Source: Desulfobacteraceae bacterium (GTDB taxonomy: Bacteria; Desulfobacterota; Desulfobacteria; Desulfobacterales; Desulfosarcinaceae). Taken from it: a stretch of 49,740 bases of DNA. The stretch spans positions 1-49,740 of the forward strand of contig QZKV01000016.1 in the NCBI GenBank assembly GCA_003599575.1, given 5' to 3'. Under the pieces are notes generated by a model. That model worked only from the letters and a program-made list of their open reading frames with translations. It searched no databases and was not told where the DNA came from. Positions 32,941 to 42,115 of this stretch are shown in pieces. Each line of letters starts with the position of its first letter. The stretch's first letter is position 1. The position numbers and the translations under genes are program-made.

Positions 32941-34200
32941 ATGCGATACCATTTGTCCCGCATCTTCTTCGTTTTACTGCTGTTCAGCCGGCCTTGGGCC
33001 GCTGCCGCAGAGCCGGTCATCACTGTGGATCAATTGGTCCAGGAAGCCCTGGCGGCCAATCCCGAGATCGAGGCGGCCCGTCAGCGCGCGGCCGCGGCGC
33101 GCCAGCAGGTGCCCCAGGCCGGCGCCCTGGACGATCCCATGTTCGGTTTCGGCGTCCTCAATTTGCCGGACGACTTCGATTTTGAGGCCGAGGATATGAC
33201 CATGAAGGAGATTTCGCTCTCCCAGAAGGTGCCTTTCTATGGTAAGCGCCGGTTGATGCGCGAGGCGGCCGAAAAGCAGGCCGCCGCGGCCCGGGCGGAG
33301 ACTGACGACACCGCCAATCAGGTGGTCAAAAATGTCAAATCGGCCTTTTACGACCTCTCGCATGTTCACCGCGCCACCGAGGTCACCCGCCGCAACAAAA
33401 CCATTCTTGAGGATTTTGCCCATCTGGCCCAGACCCGTTACAGCGTCGGCCAGGGTATTCAGGAAGATGTCATCCGGGTACAAGTCGAGATCTCCCGCAT
33501 GCTCGACGAACTGTTGATGCTGGATCAGCGCCGGCGGTCGCTGGAAGCCAAGGTGAACACACTGCTGAACCGTGCACCGGCAACCCCCCTGGGGGTTCCC
33601 GCGGAAGTGTTGTTTAAACCTTACGACCTGGACATCGATCGGCTGCAGCATGCCGCCTTAAGCACAAGCCCGCCGCTCATGGCTTTGCAGAGCGAAGTGG
33701 CGGCCGGACAGACCGATTTTCAGCTGGCCAATCGCAACCGCTTCCCCGATTTCAATTTCCGGGTGGCCTACGGCCAGCGCGAAAACCGGCGTGAAATGTA
33801 CACCGCCATGGTGGAGATGAACCTGCCCGTTTTTGCCAAAACCAAGCAAAACCGCAAGGTTGAAGAGGCCGCCGCCGAACTGGCGGTCCAGCAGGCGCGC
33901 TACGCCGGGACGCGCAACGAACTTTTGTTCATGATCGCCGATATGGGCTCCATGGCCCAACGGCTTGAGCAACAGATCGTGCTGTACCGGACCGGCATCA
34001 TTCCTCAGACCACGTTGCAGATTCAGTCCGCCATGAGCGCTTACAGGGTCAACAAGGCCGATTTCATGACCCTGCTGGACAGCCGCATGCGCCTCTACCG
34101 CTTTGAGCTGGACTACCATCAGGCCATTACCGATTATGCCAAGAGCATCGCCTCCCTTGAAGCCGCGGTGGGCGCGCCCCTGGCACACCGCAAGGAGTAG
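32941..34200 (+). CDS. cusC: CusC-like TolC-family outer-membrane efflux protein
   Basis: A 419-residue protein with signal peptide (IFFVLLLFSRPWAAAAEP) and two TolC repeats of long coiled helices: ITVDQLVQEALAANPEIEAA at the start of the first, and PPLMALQSEVAAGQTDFQLA in the second. RFPDFNFRVAYGQ and EMNLPVFAKTKQN are typical of heavy-metal-efflux outer-membrane proteins. Trimers form the exit duct through the outer membrane. No lipobox Cys is seen, unlike E. coli CusC. Its stop is 2 bp from the cusB start, so the operon order is CusC, CusB, CusA. Confidence 0.88.
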   Translation: MRYHLSRIFFVLLLFSRPWAAAAEPVITVDQLVQEALAANPEIEAARQRAAAARQQVPQAGALDDPMFGFGVLNLPDDFDFEAEDMTMKEISLSQKVPFYGKRRLMREAAEKQAAAARAETDDTANQVVKNVKSAFYDLSHVHRATEVTRRNKTILEDFAHLAQTRYSVGQGIQEDVIRVQVEISRMLDELLMLDQRRRSLEAKVNTLLNRAPATPLGVPAEVLFKPYDLDIDRLQHAALSTSPPLMALQSEVAAGQTDFQLANRNRFPDFNFRVAYGQRENRREMYTAMVEMNLPVFAKTKQNRKVEEAAAELAVQQARYAGTRNELLFMIADMGSMAQRLEQQIVLYRTGIIPQTTLQIQSAMSAYRVNKADFMTLLDSRMRLYRFELDYHQAITDYAKSIASLEAAVGAPLAHRKE

Positions 34201-34202
34201 AC

Positions 34203-35441
34203 ATGAAACGCTATTTTTGGTTGCTTCTCTTCATCATACCGCTGCTGGCGGTCGGCTGGTTGGCCTTTGGACAGGCTGCCGATCCGCACGCGGGGCATGC
34301 CCCGCAGGCGCCGGCGCCCCAGAAAATGACGCCCCAGAAAGATAACGCGCCGTCCGAATTCGACGAACTCAAGGGCATGGATGTCGAAGGCCTTCAGAAA
34401 GAGGGCAAGCAGCAGTCACTGGCCCCGGGCAGCGTGAAGATATCGCCCGAACGGCAGCAATTGATCGGCGTAAGGCTCGCCAAGGTGGAAAAGCGGCCGC
34501 TGGAGAAGGTCATCCGCACCGTCGGGCGCATCGAGTATGATGAAAAGCGCGTCGGCACCGTCTCGACCAAAATCGCCGGCTGGGTGGAAGAGCTGATGGC
34601 CGACTTCACCGGCCGCTACGTGGCCAAGGGCCAGCCGCTGCTGACCATTTACAGCCCCGATCTCGTATCCACCCAGGAGGAATACCTGCTGGCCCTGCGC
34701 GCCCGCCAGAGCTGGGAGAAAAGTCCTTTTCACGAAATTTCGAGCGGCGGCGACCTGCTGGTCGATTCCACGCGCCGGCGCCTGCGGTTTTGGGATATCA
34801 GCGAGGCCCAGATCGGACAATTGGAAAAGAGCGGTGCGATTCAAAAGGCCTTGACGCTGCACTCTCCCATGAGCGGCATCATTCTGGAAAAAATGGTCAA
34901 TCGGGGCACCTATGTCGATCCGGGCGCCACCTTGTTCAGAATCGCCGACCTTTCGGTGGTCTGGCTGATCGCAGACATTTACGAATACGAACTGTCGGCG
35001 ATCCGCTTGGATCAGCATGCCGAAATCACCCTCGACTCCTTTGGCGGAGAGTCCTTCCGCGGCAAGGCCGTCTACATCTATCCGACCCTCGATCCGCGCA
35101 CCCGCACCGCCCGCGTGCGCTTCGAGTTCCCCAACCCCAAGGGCCGCCTGAAACCGGAGATGTTCGCCAATGTACAGATCAAAATCGATCTGGGCATCCG
35201 CACGGCGGTGCCTACAAGCGCCGTCATTGAGACCGGCAGCCGCAAAGTGGTGCTGGTGTCCAAGGGGGAGGGCTACTTCGAGCCGCGCGACATCGCGACA
35301 GGCGCCCGGGCGGAAGGCTATTACGAGGTTATCGAGGGGTTGCGGCCGGATGAAACGGTGGTGACCAGCGCCAATTTCCTGATCGATTCCGAATCCAAGC
35401 TCAAGGAGGCTGTCGGAGGAGGCGGAGGCCATCAGCACTGA
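34203..35441 (+). CDS. cusB: CusB-like periplasmic adaptor of a heavy-metal RND pump
   Basis: A 412-residue membrane-fusion protein. An N-terminal anchor or signal helix (FWLLLFIIPLLAVGWLAFG) is followed by a His/Met-containing segment (DPHAGHAPQAPAPQKM). The barrel-sandwich hybrid half-motifs are KIAGWVEELMADFTGRYVAK and LHSPMSGIILEKMVNRGTYV, and IADLSVVWLIADIYEYEL is a family hallmark. The C-terminus GGGGGHQH may add metal ligands. CusB collects metal in the periplasm and links the inner-membrane pump to CusC. A 112-bp G-rich repeat gap separates it from cusA, unusual for a pump operon. Confidence 0.9.
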   Translation: MKRYFWLLLFIIPLLAVGWLAFGQAADPHAGHAPQAPAPQKMTPQKDNAPSEFDELKGMDVEGLQKEGKQQSLAPGSVKISPERQQLIGVRLAKVEKRPLEKVIRTVGRIEYDEKRVGTVSTKIAGWVEELMADFTGRYVAKGQPLLTIYSPDLVSTQEEYLLALRARQSWEKSPFHEISSGGDLLVDSTRRRLRFWDISEAQIGQLEKSGAIQKALTLHSPMSGIILEKMVNRGTYVDPGATLFRIADLSVVWLIADIYEYELSAIRLDQHAEITLDSFGGESFRGKAVYIYPTLDPRTRTARVRFEFPNPKGRLKPEMFANVQIKIDLGIRTAVPTSAVIETGSRKVVLVSKGEGYFEPRDIATGARAEGYYEVIEGLRPDETVVTSANFLIDSESKLKEAVGGGGGHQH

Positions 35442-35442
35442 G

Positions 35443-35526
35443 GTTTGTTGGGTTTGTTGAGTTGGTTGGGTTTGTTGGGTTGGTTGGGTTGGGTTGGTCG
35501 GGTTGATTGAGTTGATTGGTTGAGTC
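35443..35526 (+). repeat. Imperfect GTTGG/GTTTG repeat with G-quadruplex motif between cusB and cusA
   Basis: About 84 bp of irregular 4-6 bp units made only of G and T with rare A or C. It contains GGG runs at 35468, 35477, 35486, 35491 and 35500 separated by loops of 6, 6, 2 and 6 nt, which satisfies the standard intramolecular G-quadruplex rule on the mRNA-sense strand. It ends about 15 bp before the GAGG ribosome-binding site of cusA. Units are imperfect, so slippage is possible but not demonstrated. Confidence 0.8.
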
Positions 35527-35553
35527 GGCCGGGATTCTTTTGAGGATATCGAT

Positions 35554-38500
35554 ATGATTGAGAAGATAATAGCCGCTTGCGCCCGCAACCGCTTTCTCGT
35601 CTTTACCGGCGTGCTGCTCCTGGTATTGGGCGGCGTGTACGCCATGCGGCATATTCCCCTGGATGCCATACCGGATATTTCGGACGTTCAAGTGATCGTC
35701 TACACCCCCTGGGAGGGACGCAGTCCGGACCTGATCGAAGACCAGGTCACCTATCCGATCGTCTCCAGCCTGATCTCCGCGCCCAAAGTCAAAACCGTGC
35801 GCGGACTCTCCGATTTCGGTTTTTCGTACGTGTATGCCATATTCGAGGACGGCACGGACATCTACTGGGCCCGTTCGCGTGTGCTGGAGTATATGCAGCA
35901 GCTCACCGGCCGTTTGCCGCAGGGCGCCGTGCCGGTCCTGGGACCGGATGCCACCGGTGTGGGCTGGGTATACACCTACGCCCTGGTGGACGAAAGCGGC
36001 CGCAACGATCTGGCCGATCTGCGTTCCTATCAGGACTGGTACTTGCGTTATGCGCTGGCCAGCGTCCCGGGCGTGGCCGAAGTGGCCAGCATCGGCGGCT
36101 TCGTCAAACAGTACCAGGTCAACATCGACCCCAACCGCCTGTCGGCCTATAACATATCCATCCGTGACGTCATCAAACGCATCCAGATGTCCAACAACGA
36201 TGTGGAGGGCCGGCTGCTGGAATTCAGCGGCCGCGAATACATGGTGCGCGGCCTGGGTTACCTGAAGTCGGTGGATGACATCGGTCGCATCGCGATCGGC
36301 GTTCAGGCCGGCACACCGATCCTGGTGCGCGACATCGCCCAGGTGACCCTGGGGCCGGATATCCGGCGCGGCATCGTGGAACTCGACGGCACGGGCGAAG
36401 TGGCCGGCGGGGTGGTCGTCATCCGCTTCGGCGAAAATGCCTTGAACGTCATCAACGCGGTCAAGGCCAAAATCGCCGAAATCACCCCCGGCTTGCCCGA
36501 AGGGGTCAAGATCGTGCCCACCTACGACCGGTCGGAACTGATCCGCGAATCGATCCGCAACCTGCAGAAAACGCTGTTCGAGGAAATCCTGGTCGTCAGC
36601 ATCGTCGTGGTCATTTTTCTGATGCATTTCAGATCAGCGCTGGTGCCGATCTTCGCCCTGCCCATCGCCCTGATCATCTCCTTCATTCCGATGTACTACT
36701 TCCGGATCTCTTCCAACATCATGAGTCTGGGGGGGCTGGCGCTGTCGATCGGAGTGCTGGTCGACGCCAGCATCGTGATGGTCGAAAACGGCTACCGGCG
36801 CCTTTCCGAAGGCACCGACGAAGATCGCCGCAACAGCACCGCAACCATCGTCAAGTCCTGCCAGGTGGTCGGACGCGGCATTTTCTTCGCGCTGGTGATC
36901 ATCATCATCTCCTTCGTGCCGGTCTTCATGCTGGAAGCGCAGGAAGGGCGGCTTTTCCGCCCTTTGGCCTTCACCAAGACCTTTGCCATGGCCACTTCTT
37001 CGCTGCTGGCCATCACGCTGGTGCCGGTCCTGATGATCGTCTTTTTGCGCGGGAAAAAGTTGAAGACCGAGGAACACAACCCGCTGTCGCGCTTCTTCCG
37101 CTGGATTTATCTGCCGGTCCTCACCTGGTGTCTGCGCTTCAAAAAAACCGCCATTGCCATAAATTTCCTGCTTGTTCCGCTGGCGCTTTTTCTGGCCTTG
37201 CGCATCGGCAGCGAGTTTATGCCGCCGCTTTATGAAGGCACCATTTTCTACATGCCCGTGACCAACCCCGGCATTTCGGTGACCGAAGCCCAGCGACTGC
37301 TCGCCACCCAGGACCGCATTCTGAAGAGTTTTCCGGAGGTGCTCACGGTTTACGGCAAATCCGGCCGCGCCGAAACCTCAACCGACCCTGCGCCGTTTTC
37401 CATGATGGAGACCACCGTGCAGCTCAAGCCGCGCGACGAGTGGCGCAAGGTGCAAAAGGAGTATGCGTTCCTGCCGGAAATAATGCGTCCGGCCGCCCAA
37501 TGGATTTTCGGTGCCGAACGGTCCATGACCTACCCGGAACTGATTGAGGAAATGGACGCCCGGATGCAATTTCCCGGTATGCAGAATGCCTGGACCCAAC
37601 CCATCCGGGCCCGCATCGACATGCTCAGCACCGGAATCCGCACGCCGGTCGGTCTCAAAATTTTCGGACCCGATCTCGATACCATCCAGGAACTGGGCAT
37701 TTCAGCGGAAAACATCCTCAAGGCGGTGCCCGGCACCCGCAGTGTGTATGCCGAACGGGTATCGGGAGGCTACTTCACCGACATCCGCATCGACCGGGAT
37801 GCGATCGCGCGCTACGGCCTGACGGTGGAAGATGTCCAGGATGTCATCCAGTCCGCCATCGGCGGCATGAACATCACCCGTACCATCGAGGGCCGCGAGC
37901 GCTACCCCGTGAATATCCGCTACATGCGCGAACTGCGCGACGATATCGAAAAGATCAAGCGCATCCTGGTGCCTGTGAGCATGGGCGCCGGCGGCGGCAT
38001 GGCCCTGGCCGCGGCTTCCGGTGCGCAGATGGCCCACATTCCGCTCGCACAGCTGGCCGACATCCGGATGACCACCGGCCCGGCCATGATCCGCGACGAA
38101 GACGCCATGCTGGCCGGCTATGTCTTTATCGATGTCGTCGGTCGCGACCTGGGCGGGTATGTCGATGAAGCCAAGCAGGCCATCACCGAAAAGCTGCATC
38201 TGCCGGCAGGCTACTTCCTGTCCTGGAGCGGCCAGTACGAATTTCAGCAGCGCGCCAAGGAGCGTCTGAAAATCGTGATGCCGGTCGTCTTCTTCATCAT
38301 TTTCCTGCTCCTCTACATGACTTTCCATTCGGTGTCGGAAGCGATCGTGCTGATGCTGGCCGTGCTGTACGCCATGACCGGGGGCGTGATCCTGCAGTAC
38401 CTGCTCGGCTACAATTTCAGCGTGGCGGTGTGGGTGGGCTATATCGCCCTGTACGGCATTGCCGTGGAAACCGGTGTCGTGATGATCATCTACCTGCATG

Positions 38501-38811
38501 AGGCGCTGGACAAGCGCCTGCGCGACGGCACAGTCACCCAGGAGGACATCCGCACAGCCACCATCGACGGCTCGGTGCTGCGCCTGCGCCCCAAGATCAT
38601 GACCGTGGCAACGACGATGCTCGGCCTGTTGCCGATCATGTGGTCGGCCGGCGTGGGCGCCGATGTCATGAAGCCCATTGCCGCGCCCATCATAGGCGGT
38701 CTGCTCACCTCGACGGTCCACGTGCTGATCATCACGCCCGTGATCTTCGCATTGCTGAAATCACGGGAGCTTAGAAAAGGAAAGCTGAAACCATCCGAAA
38801 TGAACCACTAA
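35554..38811 (+). CDS. cusA: CusA-like heavy-metal-efflux RND pump
   Basis: A 1085-residue inner-membrane antiporter of HME-RND length. The N-terminus FTGVLLLVLGGVYAMRHIPL and DAIPDISDVQVIVYTPWEGR is diagnostic for CusA/CzcA. SIGVLVDASIVMVENGYRR holds the TM4 acidic residue and ETGVVMIIYLHEAL the TM10-11 residues of proton translocation. Methionines at about 617 (SMMETTVQLKP), 690 (RIDMLSTGIRTPVG) and 772 (GGMNITRTIEG) fall at or beside the copper-relay methionines of E. coli CusA, which favours Cu(I)/Ag(I) over Zn/Co. Starts after GAGG at 9 nt spacing. Confidence 0.92.
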   Translation: MIEKIIAACARNRFLVFTGVLLLVLGGVYAMRHIPLDAIPDISDVQVIVYTPWEGRSPDLIEDQVTYPIVSSLISAPKVKTVRGLSDFGFSYVYAIFEDGTDIYWARSRVLEYMQQLTGRLPQGAVPVLGPDATGVGWVYTYALVDESGRNDLADLRSYQDWYLRYALASVPGVAEVASIGGFVKQYQVNIDPNRLSAYNISIRDVIKRIQMSNNDVEGRLLEFSGREYMVRGLGYLKSVDDIGRIAIGVQAGTPILVRDIAQVTLGPDIRRGIVELDGTGEVAGGVVVIRFGENALNVINAVKAKIAEITPGLPEGVKIVPTYDRSELIRESIRNLQKTLFEEILVVSIVVVIFLMHFRSALVPIFALPIALIISFIPMYYFRISSNIMSLGGLALSIGVLVDASIVMVENGYRRLSEGTDEDRRNSTATIVKSCQVVGRGIFFALVIIIISFVPVFMLEAQEGRLFRPLAFTKTFAMATSSLLAITLVPVLMIVFLRGKKLKTEEHNPLSRFFRWIYLPVLTWCLRFKKTAIAINFLLVPLALFLALRIGSEFMPPLYEGTIFYMPVTNPGISVTEAQRLLATQDRILKSFPEVLTVYGKSGRAETSTDPAPFSMMETTVQLKPRDEWRKVQKEYAFLPEIMRPAAQWIFGAERSMTYPELIEEMDARMQFPGMQNAWTQPIRARIDMLSTGIRTPVGLKIFGPDLDTIQELGISAENILKAVPGTRSVYAERVSGGYFTDIRIDRDAIARYGLTVEDVQDVIQSAIGGMNITRTIEGRERYPVNIRYMRELRDDIEKIKRILVPVSMGAGGGMALAAASGAQMAHIPLAQLADIRMTTGPAMIRDEDAMLAGYVFIDVVGRDLGGYVDEAKQAITEKLHLPAGYFLSWSGQYEFQQRAKERLKIVMPVVFFIIFLLLYMTFHSVSEAIVLMLAVLYAMTGGVILQYLLGYNFSVAVWVGYIALYGIAVETGVVMIIYLHEALDKRLRDGTVTQEDIRTATIDGSVLRLRPKIMTVATTMLGLLPIMWSAGVGADVMKPIAAPIIGGLLTSTVHVLIITPVIFALLKSRELRKGKLKPSEMNH

Positions 38812-38825
38812 GACAAGGAGGCCAC

Positions 38826-39302
38826 ATGTTCAACCTGCGAAGAATTACGATTACCCTGCTTATGACCATGATCCTGACTGTGCCCGGACAGCTTCTTGCG
38901 CAGCAAGGCCACGGCAGCGCCCATGATACGGGAAACATACCCACCCAGGATGTCCTGGTGGAGGGCGTTGTGGTCAGTTTTGCGGTCATGGCCAACCAGG
39001 CGCATCGCAAAATGCTGCGCGACATGAAGATGAAAGACGATATCGAGAGCGGCACGACCCACAATGTCACCGTGACGCTCAAGGACCAAAAATCGGATCA
39101 ATCGATCACCAATGCCAATGTCAGCGTGCGGGTGGTCGATCCGTCCGGCAAAGACCAGATCAAGTCATTGAAGTACGAGCCGTCCATGAAAAGCTACGAT
39201 GCCTATTTCAGCTTGTCGGACAAGGGCCGGTATCAAATTCTGGTCCTCGCCAAATACGGCGACCAGAAGAAAACGGCCGGCATCTATCATGAGGTCCACT
39301 GA
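38826..39302 (+). CDS. Small periplasmic protein ending the cus operon (YtkA/FixH-like)
   Basis: A 158-residue protein with a signal peptide (ITLLMTMILTVPGQLLAQ) and a short His segment QGHGSAHDTG. The middle is Met/His-containing (AVMANQAHRKMLRDMKMKDD). The C-terminal half (HNVTVTLKDQKSDQ, NVSVRVVDPSGKDQ, YFSLSDKGRYQILVLAKYG) looks like an immunoglobulin-type YtkA/FixH-like domain. The Met/His content and its position 14 bp after cusA suggest a periplasmic copper or silver carrier similar in role to CusF, though not by sequence. AAGGAGG before the ATG is a strong ribosome-binding site. Confidence 0.72.
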   Translation: MFNLRRITITLLMTMILTVPGQLLAQQGHGSAHDTGNIPTQDVLVEGVVVSFAVMANQAHRKMLRDMKMKDDIESGTTHNVTVTLKDQKSDQSITNANVSVRVVDPSGKDQIKSLKYEPSMKSYDAYFSLSDKGRYQILVLAKYGDQKKTAGIYHEVH

Positions 39303-39350
39303 TGTGAAGCGGCCGGCCGCATAGAAAGCCGGCGCCTGTCGAACCATTGC

Positions 39351-39387
39351 GATACCGGCCCCGACAACCAAAATCGGGGTCGGTATC
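39351..39387 (+). terminator. Terminator-like hairpin after the cus operon
   Basis: GATACCGGCCCCGA pairs with TCGGGGTCGGTATC over 14 positions (one G-U) around a 9-nt loop, followed by GGTCTTTTGGG. The stem is long and stable, but the U-tract is short, so it is a plausible intrinsic terminator with modest confidence. It lies 49 bp after the last operon gene. Confidence 0.6.
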
Positions 39388-39552
39388 GGTCTTTTGGGAG
39401 TGTGGGCGCCCTTTAAACGGCTCCTTCTCAGACCTGCATGTCATCCGTGAGAATGCTTAAGACCTCCGTATCCGATTGACACATCCGAATGGCCTCCGTT
39501 ATGAATGCACGTACCGAAAGCGTGCTTTTATGCACCGGCGCGAGGAAATTGG

Positions 39553-39996
39553 ATGAAAAATGAAGAAAAGAACATCGGCTGTGCGGACAGCGGCAGTTCC
39601 GAAAATGAACCGGGCTGCCGGTTCTGTTCCCAGGGCCTGAAAAATCGAAGTGTCCGGGAATACCGTTGCGTGCTGGCATTTGCGGACCGCCACCCGGTGA
39701 GCCGCGGCCACCAACTGATCGTACCCAAAAGACACGTTCCGGACTGGTTCTCGATGAACGAACAGGAGCGGCGCGATGCCGATGCGCTGATAGAAATGCT
39801 CAGAGCCGAACTGCTTGAATCGGACCGGCGTATCACAGGCTTCAACATCGGCATGAATTGCGGGCGCTCCGCAGGCCAGACAATTTTCCATGCCCATATC
39901 CACCTCATCCCCAGAAGGGACGGCGATACGCCCAATCCGACCGGTGGGGTACGCGGCGTCATACCGGATAAGATGTGCTACTGCCTCACCGATTGA
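39553..39996 (+). CDS. HIT family hydrolase
   Basis: A 147-residue protein. The HIT motif HAHIHLIPR is near residues 117-125, preceded by FNIGMNCGRSAGQTIFHAH, and PVSRGHQLIVPKRHV is the usual N-terminal strand of the family. CRFC near residue 22 is half of a possible zinc site. HIT proteins hydrolyse or transfer nucleotides (AMP-lysine, dinucleoside polyphosphates). The ATG at 39553 has GAGGAAATT upstream. Its stop at 39994-39996 overlaps a possible ATG of the MFS gene by one base, so the two may be coupled. Confidence 0.87.
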   Translation: MKNEEKNIGCADSGSSENEPGCRFCSQGLKNRSVREYRCVLAFADRHPVSRGHQLIVPKRHVPDWFSMNEQERRDADALIEMLRAELLESDRRITGFNIGMNCGRSAGQTIFHAHIHLIPRRDGDTPNPTGGVRGVIPDKMCYCLTD

Positions 39997-40031
39997 TGCC
40001 GAAAAGCGGCATCAATGCCAAAGGGGTTCGC

Positions 40032-41345
40032 GTGAAATCAATTAAAGCATGGACCGTTGCAAAAGATCCTGCCGGCTATCGCTGGATCATTTTTGGACTG
40101 CTCAGCATCGTTTATTTTCTGGCTTGCCTGCATCGCATATCACCCACCGTCATCGCCCGGGACCTGTTTCTTGAATTCGGCGCCGATGCAACGGCGCTGG
40201 GCCTCATGTCTTCGGCCTACTTTTATCTTTATGCCGCGGTTCAGCCGCCCGTAGGCGTGCTGTCGGACACCCTGGGGCCGCGGGCCGTGGTCACCCTGTT
40301 CACTTTCATTGCCGGCATCGGCGTGCTGCTTTTCGGGTTCGCCCCCAACATGGCGGTCGCCACCGTGGCGCGCGGATTGATCGGCATCGGCGTGGGCGGC
40401 GTGTTCGTACCGGCCCTGAAGATATTTTCGGGATGGTATCGCCCCACGGAGTTTGCCGGAACGACCGGCATCTTTCTGGCCACCGGCAATGCCGGCAACC
40501 TGGCCGCCTCATTGCCTTTGACCTACCTGGTGGTTTCACTGGGCTGGCGGATGTCGTTTTGGGCCATCGGCGGTGTCACCCTGGTTCTGGTGGTCGTCTG
40601 CCGCATGGTTCTGCGGGACAAACCGGAAGATAAGGGCTGGGCGCCCATCGAGGCACACACCGGCGCCCCCTCGCAAGCGGCTTTGGGTCCGGAAGTCAAG
40701 ACGGGCGCCTTGAAGCGCTTCGGCATCGTCTTCAGGAAACCCAATTTCTGGATGGTGACCACCTCTTACTTTTTCTTCGGAGGTCCCACATTGACCTTCC
40801 AAGGCCTGTGGGCCGTGCCCTACCTGATGGACGTCCATGGGTACAGCAGGGTGCAGGCGGGGGGATTGCTGATGCTCATGCCGCTGGGCATCATTGTGGG
40901 GGCGCCGCTCTTCGGTTTTCTGGCCGACCGGCTGCCGGTCGGTCGCAAAACGGTCCTCATGGCCTCGATCGGCGCGGCCATGGCTTGCTGGGGCGTCTTT
41001 CTCGTGACCGGCGGAAAACCGCCGGCGGCACTGATTGGGCCGTTGTTTTTCTTTTCCGGTGCCTGCGGCGGCGGCTCACTTTCCCTTTACATGACCATCA
41101 ACAAGGAACTCTTTCCGCAATGGCTGACCGGGACCGCCATGGGGTTGATGAACCCGGCGGCTTTTCTCGCCACGGCCCTGTTCCAGCCGATTTCAGGCTA
41201 TCTCATGGATGCGGTGGGACACAGCGGAGCGGTTTATCCCCTGCAGGCCTACTTGCATGTCTTCATCGCCATCTTCGTCTCGATGGTGCTTTGCTTTGTC
41301 ACCATTCTGCCCTTGTCCTTGCGCAAGGCGGATGTTATGAAATGA
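40032..41345 (+). CDS. MFS transporter
   Basis: A 437-residue integral membrane protein with about 12 hydrophobic segments. GVLSDTLGPRAVVTL between TM2 and TM3 and GFLADRLPVGRKTVL between TM8 and TM9 are the two copies of the MFS loop signature. IFLATGNAGNLAASLPLTYL is typical of the organic-anion or sugar-phosphate-like branch, but the substrate cannot be read from sequence. The GTG at 40032 is preferred because AAGGGG lies 5 nt upstream. An ATG at 39996 overlapping the HIT stop (TGATG) is an alternative that adds 12 residues. Confidence 0.85.
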   Translation: MKSIKAWTVAKDPAGYRWIIFGLLSIVYFLACLHRISPTVIARDLFLEFGADATALGLMSSAYFYLYAAVQPPVGVLSDTLGPRAVVTLFTFIAGIGVLLFGFAPNMAVATVARGLIGIGVGGVFVPALKIFSGWYRPTEFAGTTGIFLATGNAGNLAASLPLTYLVVSLGWRMSFWAIGGVTLVLVVVCRMVLRDKPEDKGWAPIEAHTGAPSQAALGPEVKTGALKRFGIVFRKPNFWMVTTSYFFFGGPTLTFQGLWAVPYLMDVHGYSRVQAGGLLMLMPLGIIVGAPLFGFLADRLPVGRKTVLMASIGAAMACWGVFLVTGGKPPAALIGPLFFFSGACGGGSLSLYMTINKELFPQWLTGTAMGLMNPAAFLATALFQPISGYLMDAVGHSGAVYPLQAYLHVFIAIFVSMVLCFVTILPLSLRKADVMK

Positions 41346-41497
41346 GCGCGCATGAGGCCGTTTTGGGCGGGCCGCTGAAGCAGTTGAAAGGGAAAACGTC
41401 CATTCCTGCCGAACCTTGATGTGGCGGCAAGCGGGAGGCGAAGCATCGCAAATGCTTCACAGGCTTGACTTCGGGATTCTGAAACAGTCGTTTTAAC

Positions 41498-42043
41498 ATG
41501 AGCGCCATTGAAAAAAATCTGCAACGCTATCTGGAAGCGGAAATCCTTCTGCAGTCCTTTTTTGCGACATTCAATTACTGTTGGGAAAAATGCGTCGCGC
41601 CCGAACTCATCAAAAACGGGTCCAAGCCTTTTGCCGCATGCTGCCAGGAAAGATATCATTCCATTTGCGATCTGGACCATCCGGCCTTCGATCGCCTGCG
41701 TGAAGAAAGAGAGCAGCTTTTTGGAAAACCCGCAGATCACACCTGGGAAAATTCCGTCTCCCCGTGCGAATACCACAATCCAAACCGCGGCTGCCTGCTT
41801 GCGACGCATAAAAGCCCGATCTGTATTTCCTTTTTGTGCAGAAAAGGTATCGATGCTTTAAGAGAGGAACACGGCATTTACGCCTACGATTACCTGGGCG
41901 CCTACTACGCCCTGGAATGGATACTCACGGGAGATCTGCCGGACAGCCAGTACCTGGAATTCAGCGCCGGCATCCGCGAAATGACCGAACGCATTGCAAG
42001 AAGCCGAAAATCCATCCCGCAACCATCGCAAGCGGACAATTGA
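41498..42043 (+). CDS. Cys-rich hypothetical protein, possible metal or Fe-S site
   Basis: A 181-residue protein with nine or more cysteines. Visible clusters are YCWEKCVAP, AACCQERYHSICDLD, SPCEYHNPNRGCL and SPICISFLC. The spacing does not fit ferredoxin or rubredoxin patterns but resembles zinc/iron-binding YkgJ-like proteins loosely. No signal peptide or membrane helix is seen. A typical ribosome-binding site is not obvious before the ATG at 41498. It follows the MFS gene by 152 bp and is convergent with an NmrA-like gene. Function unknown; the evenly spread Cys residues are the main reason to think it binds metal. Confidence 0.65.
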   Translation: MSAIEKNLQRYLEAEILLQSFFATFNYCWEKCVAPELIKNGSKPFAACCQERYHSICDLDHPAFDRLREEREQLFGKPADHTWENSVSPCEYHNPNRGCLLATHKSPICISFLCRKGIDALREEHGIYAYDYLGAYYALEWILTGDLPDSQYLEFSAGIREMTERIARSRKSIPQPSQADN

Positions 42044-42115
42044 CGGGCCTCGGGCGTCCGGAGGGTCGCGCTGTCAGCGCCTTCAAAAGCCGACGGGATT
42101 GAAGCCGGCCGGCCT

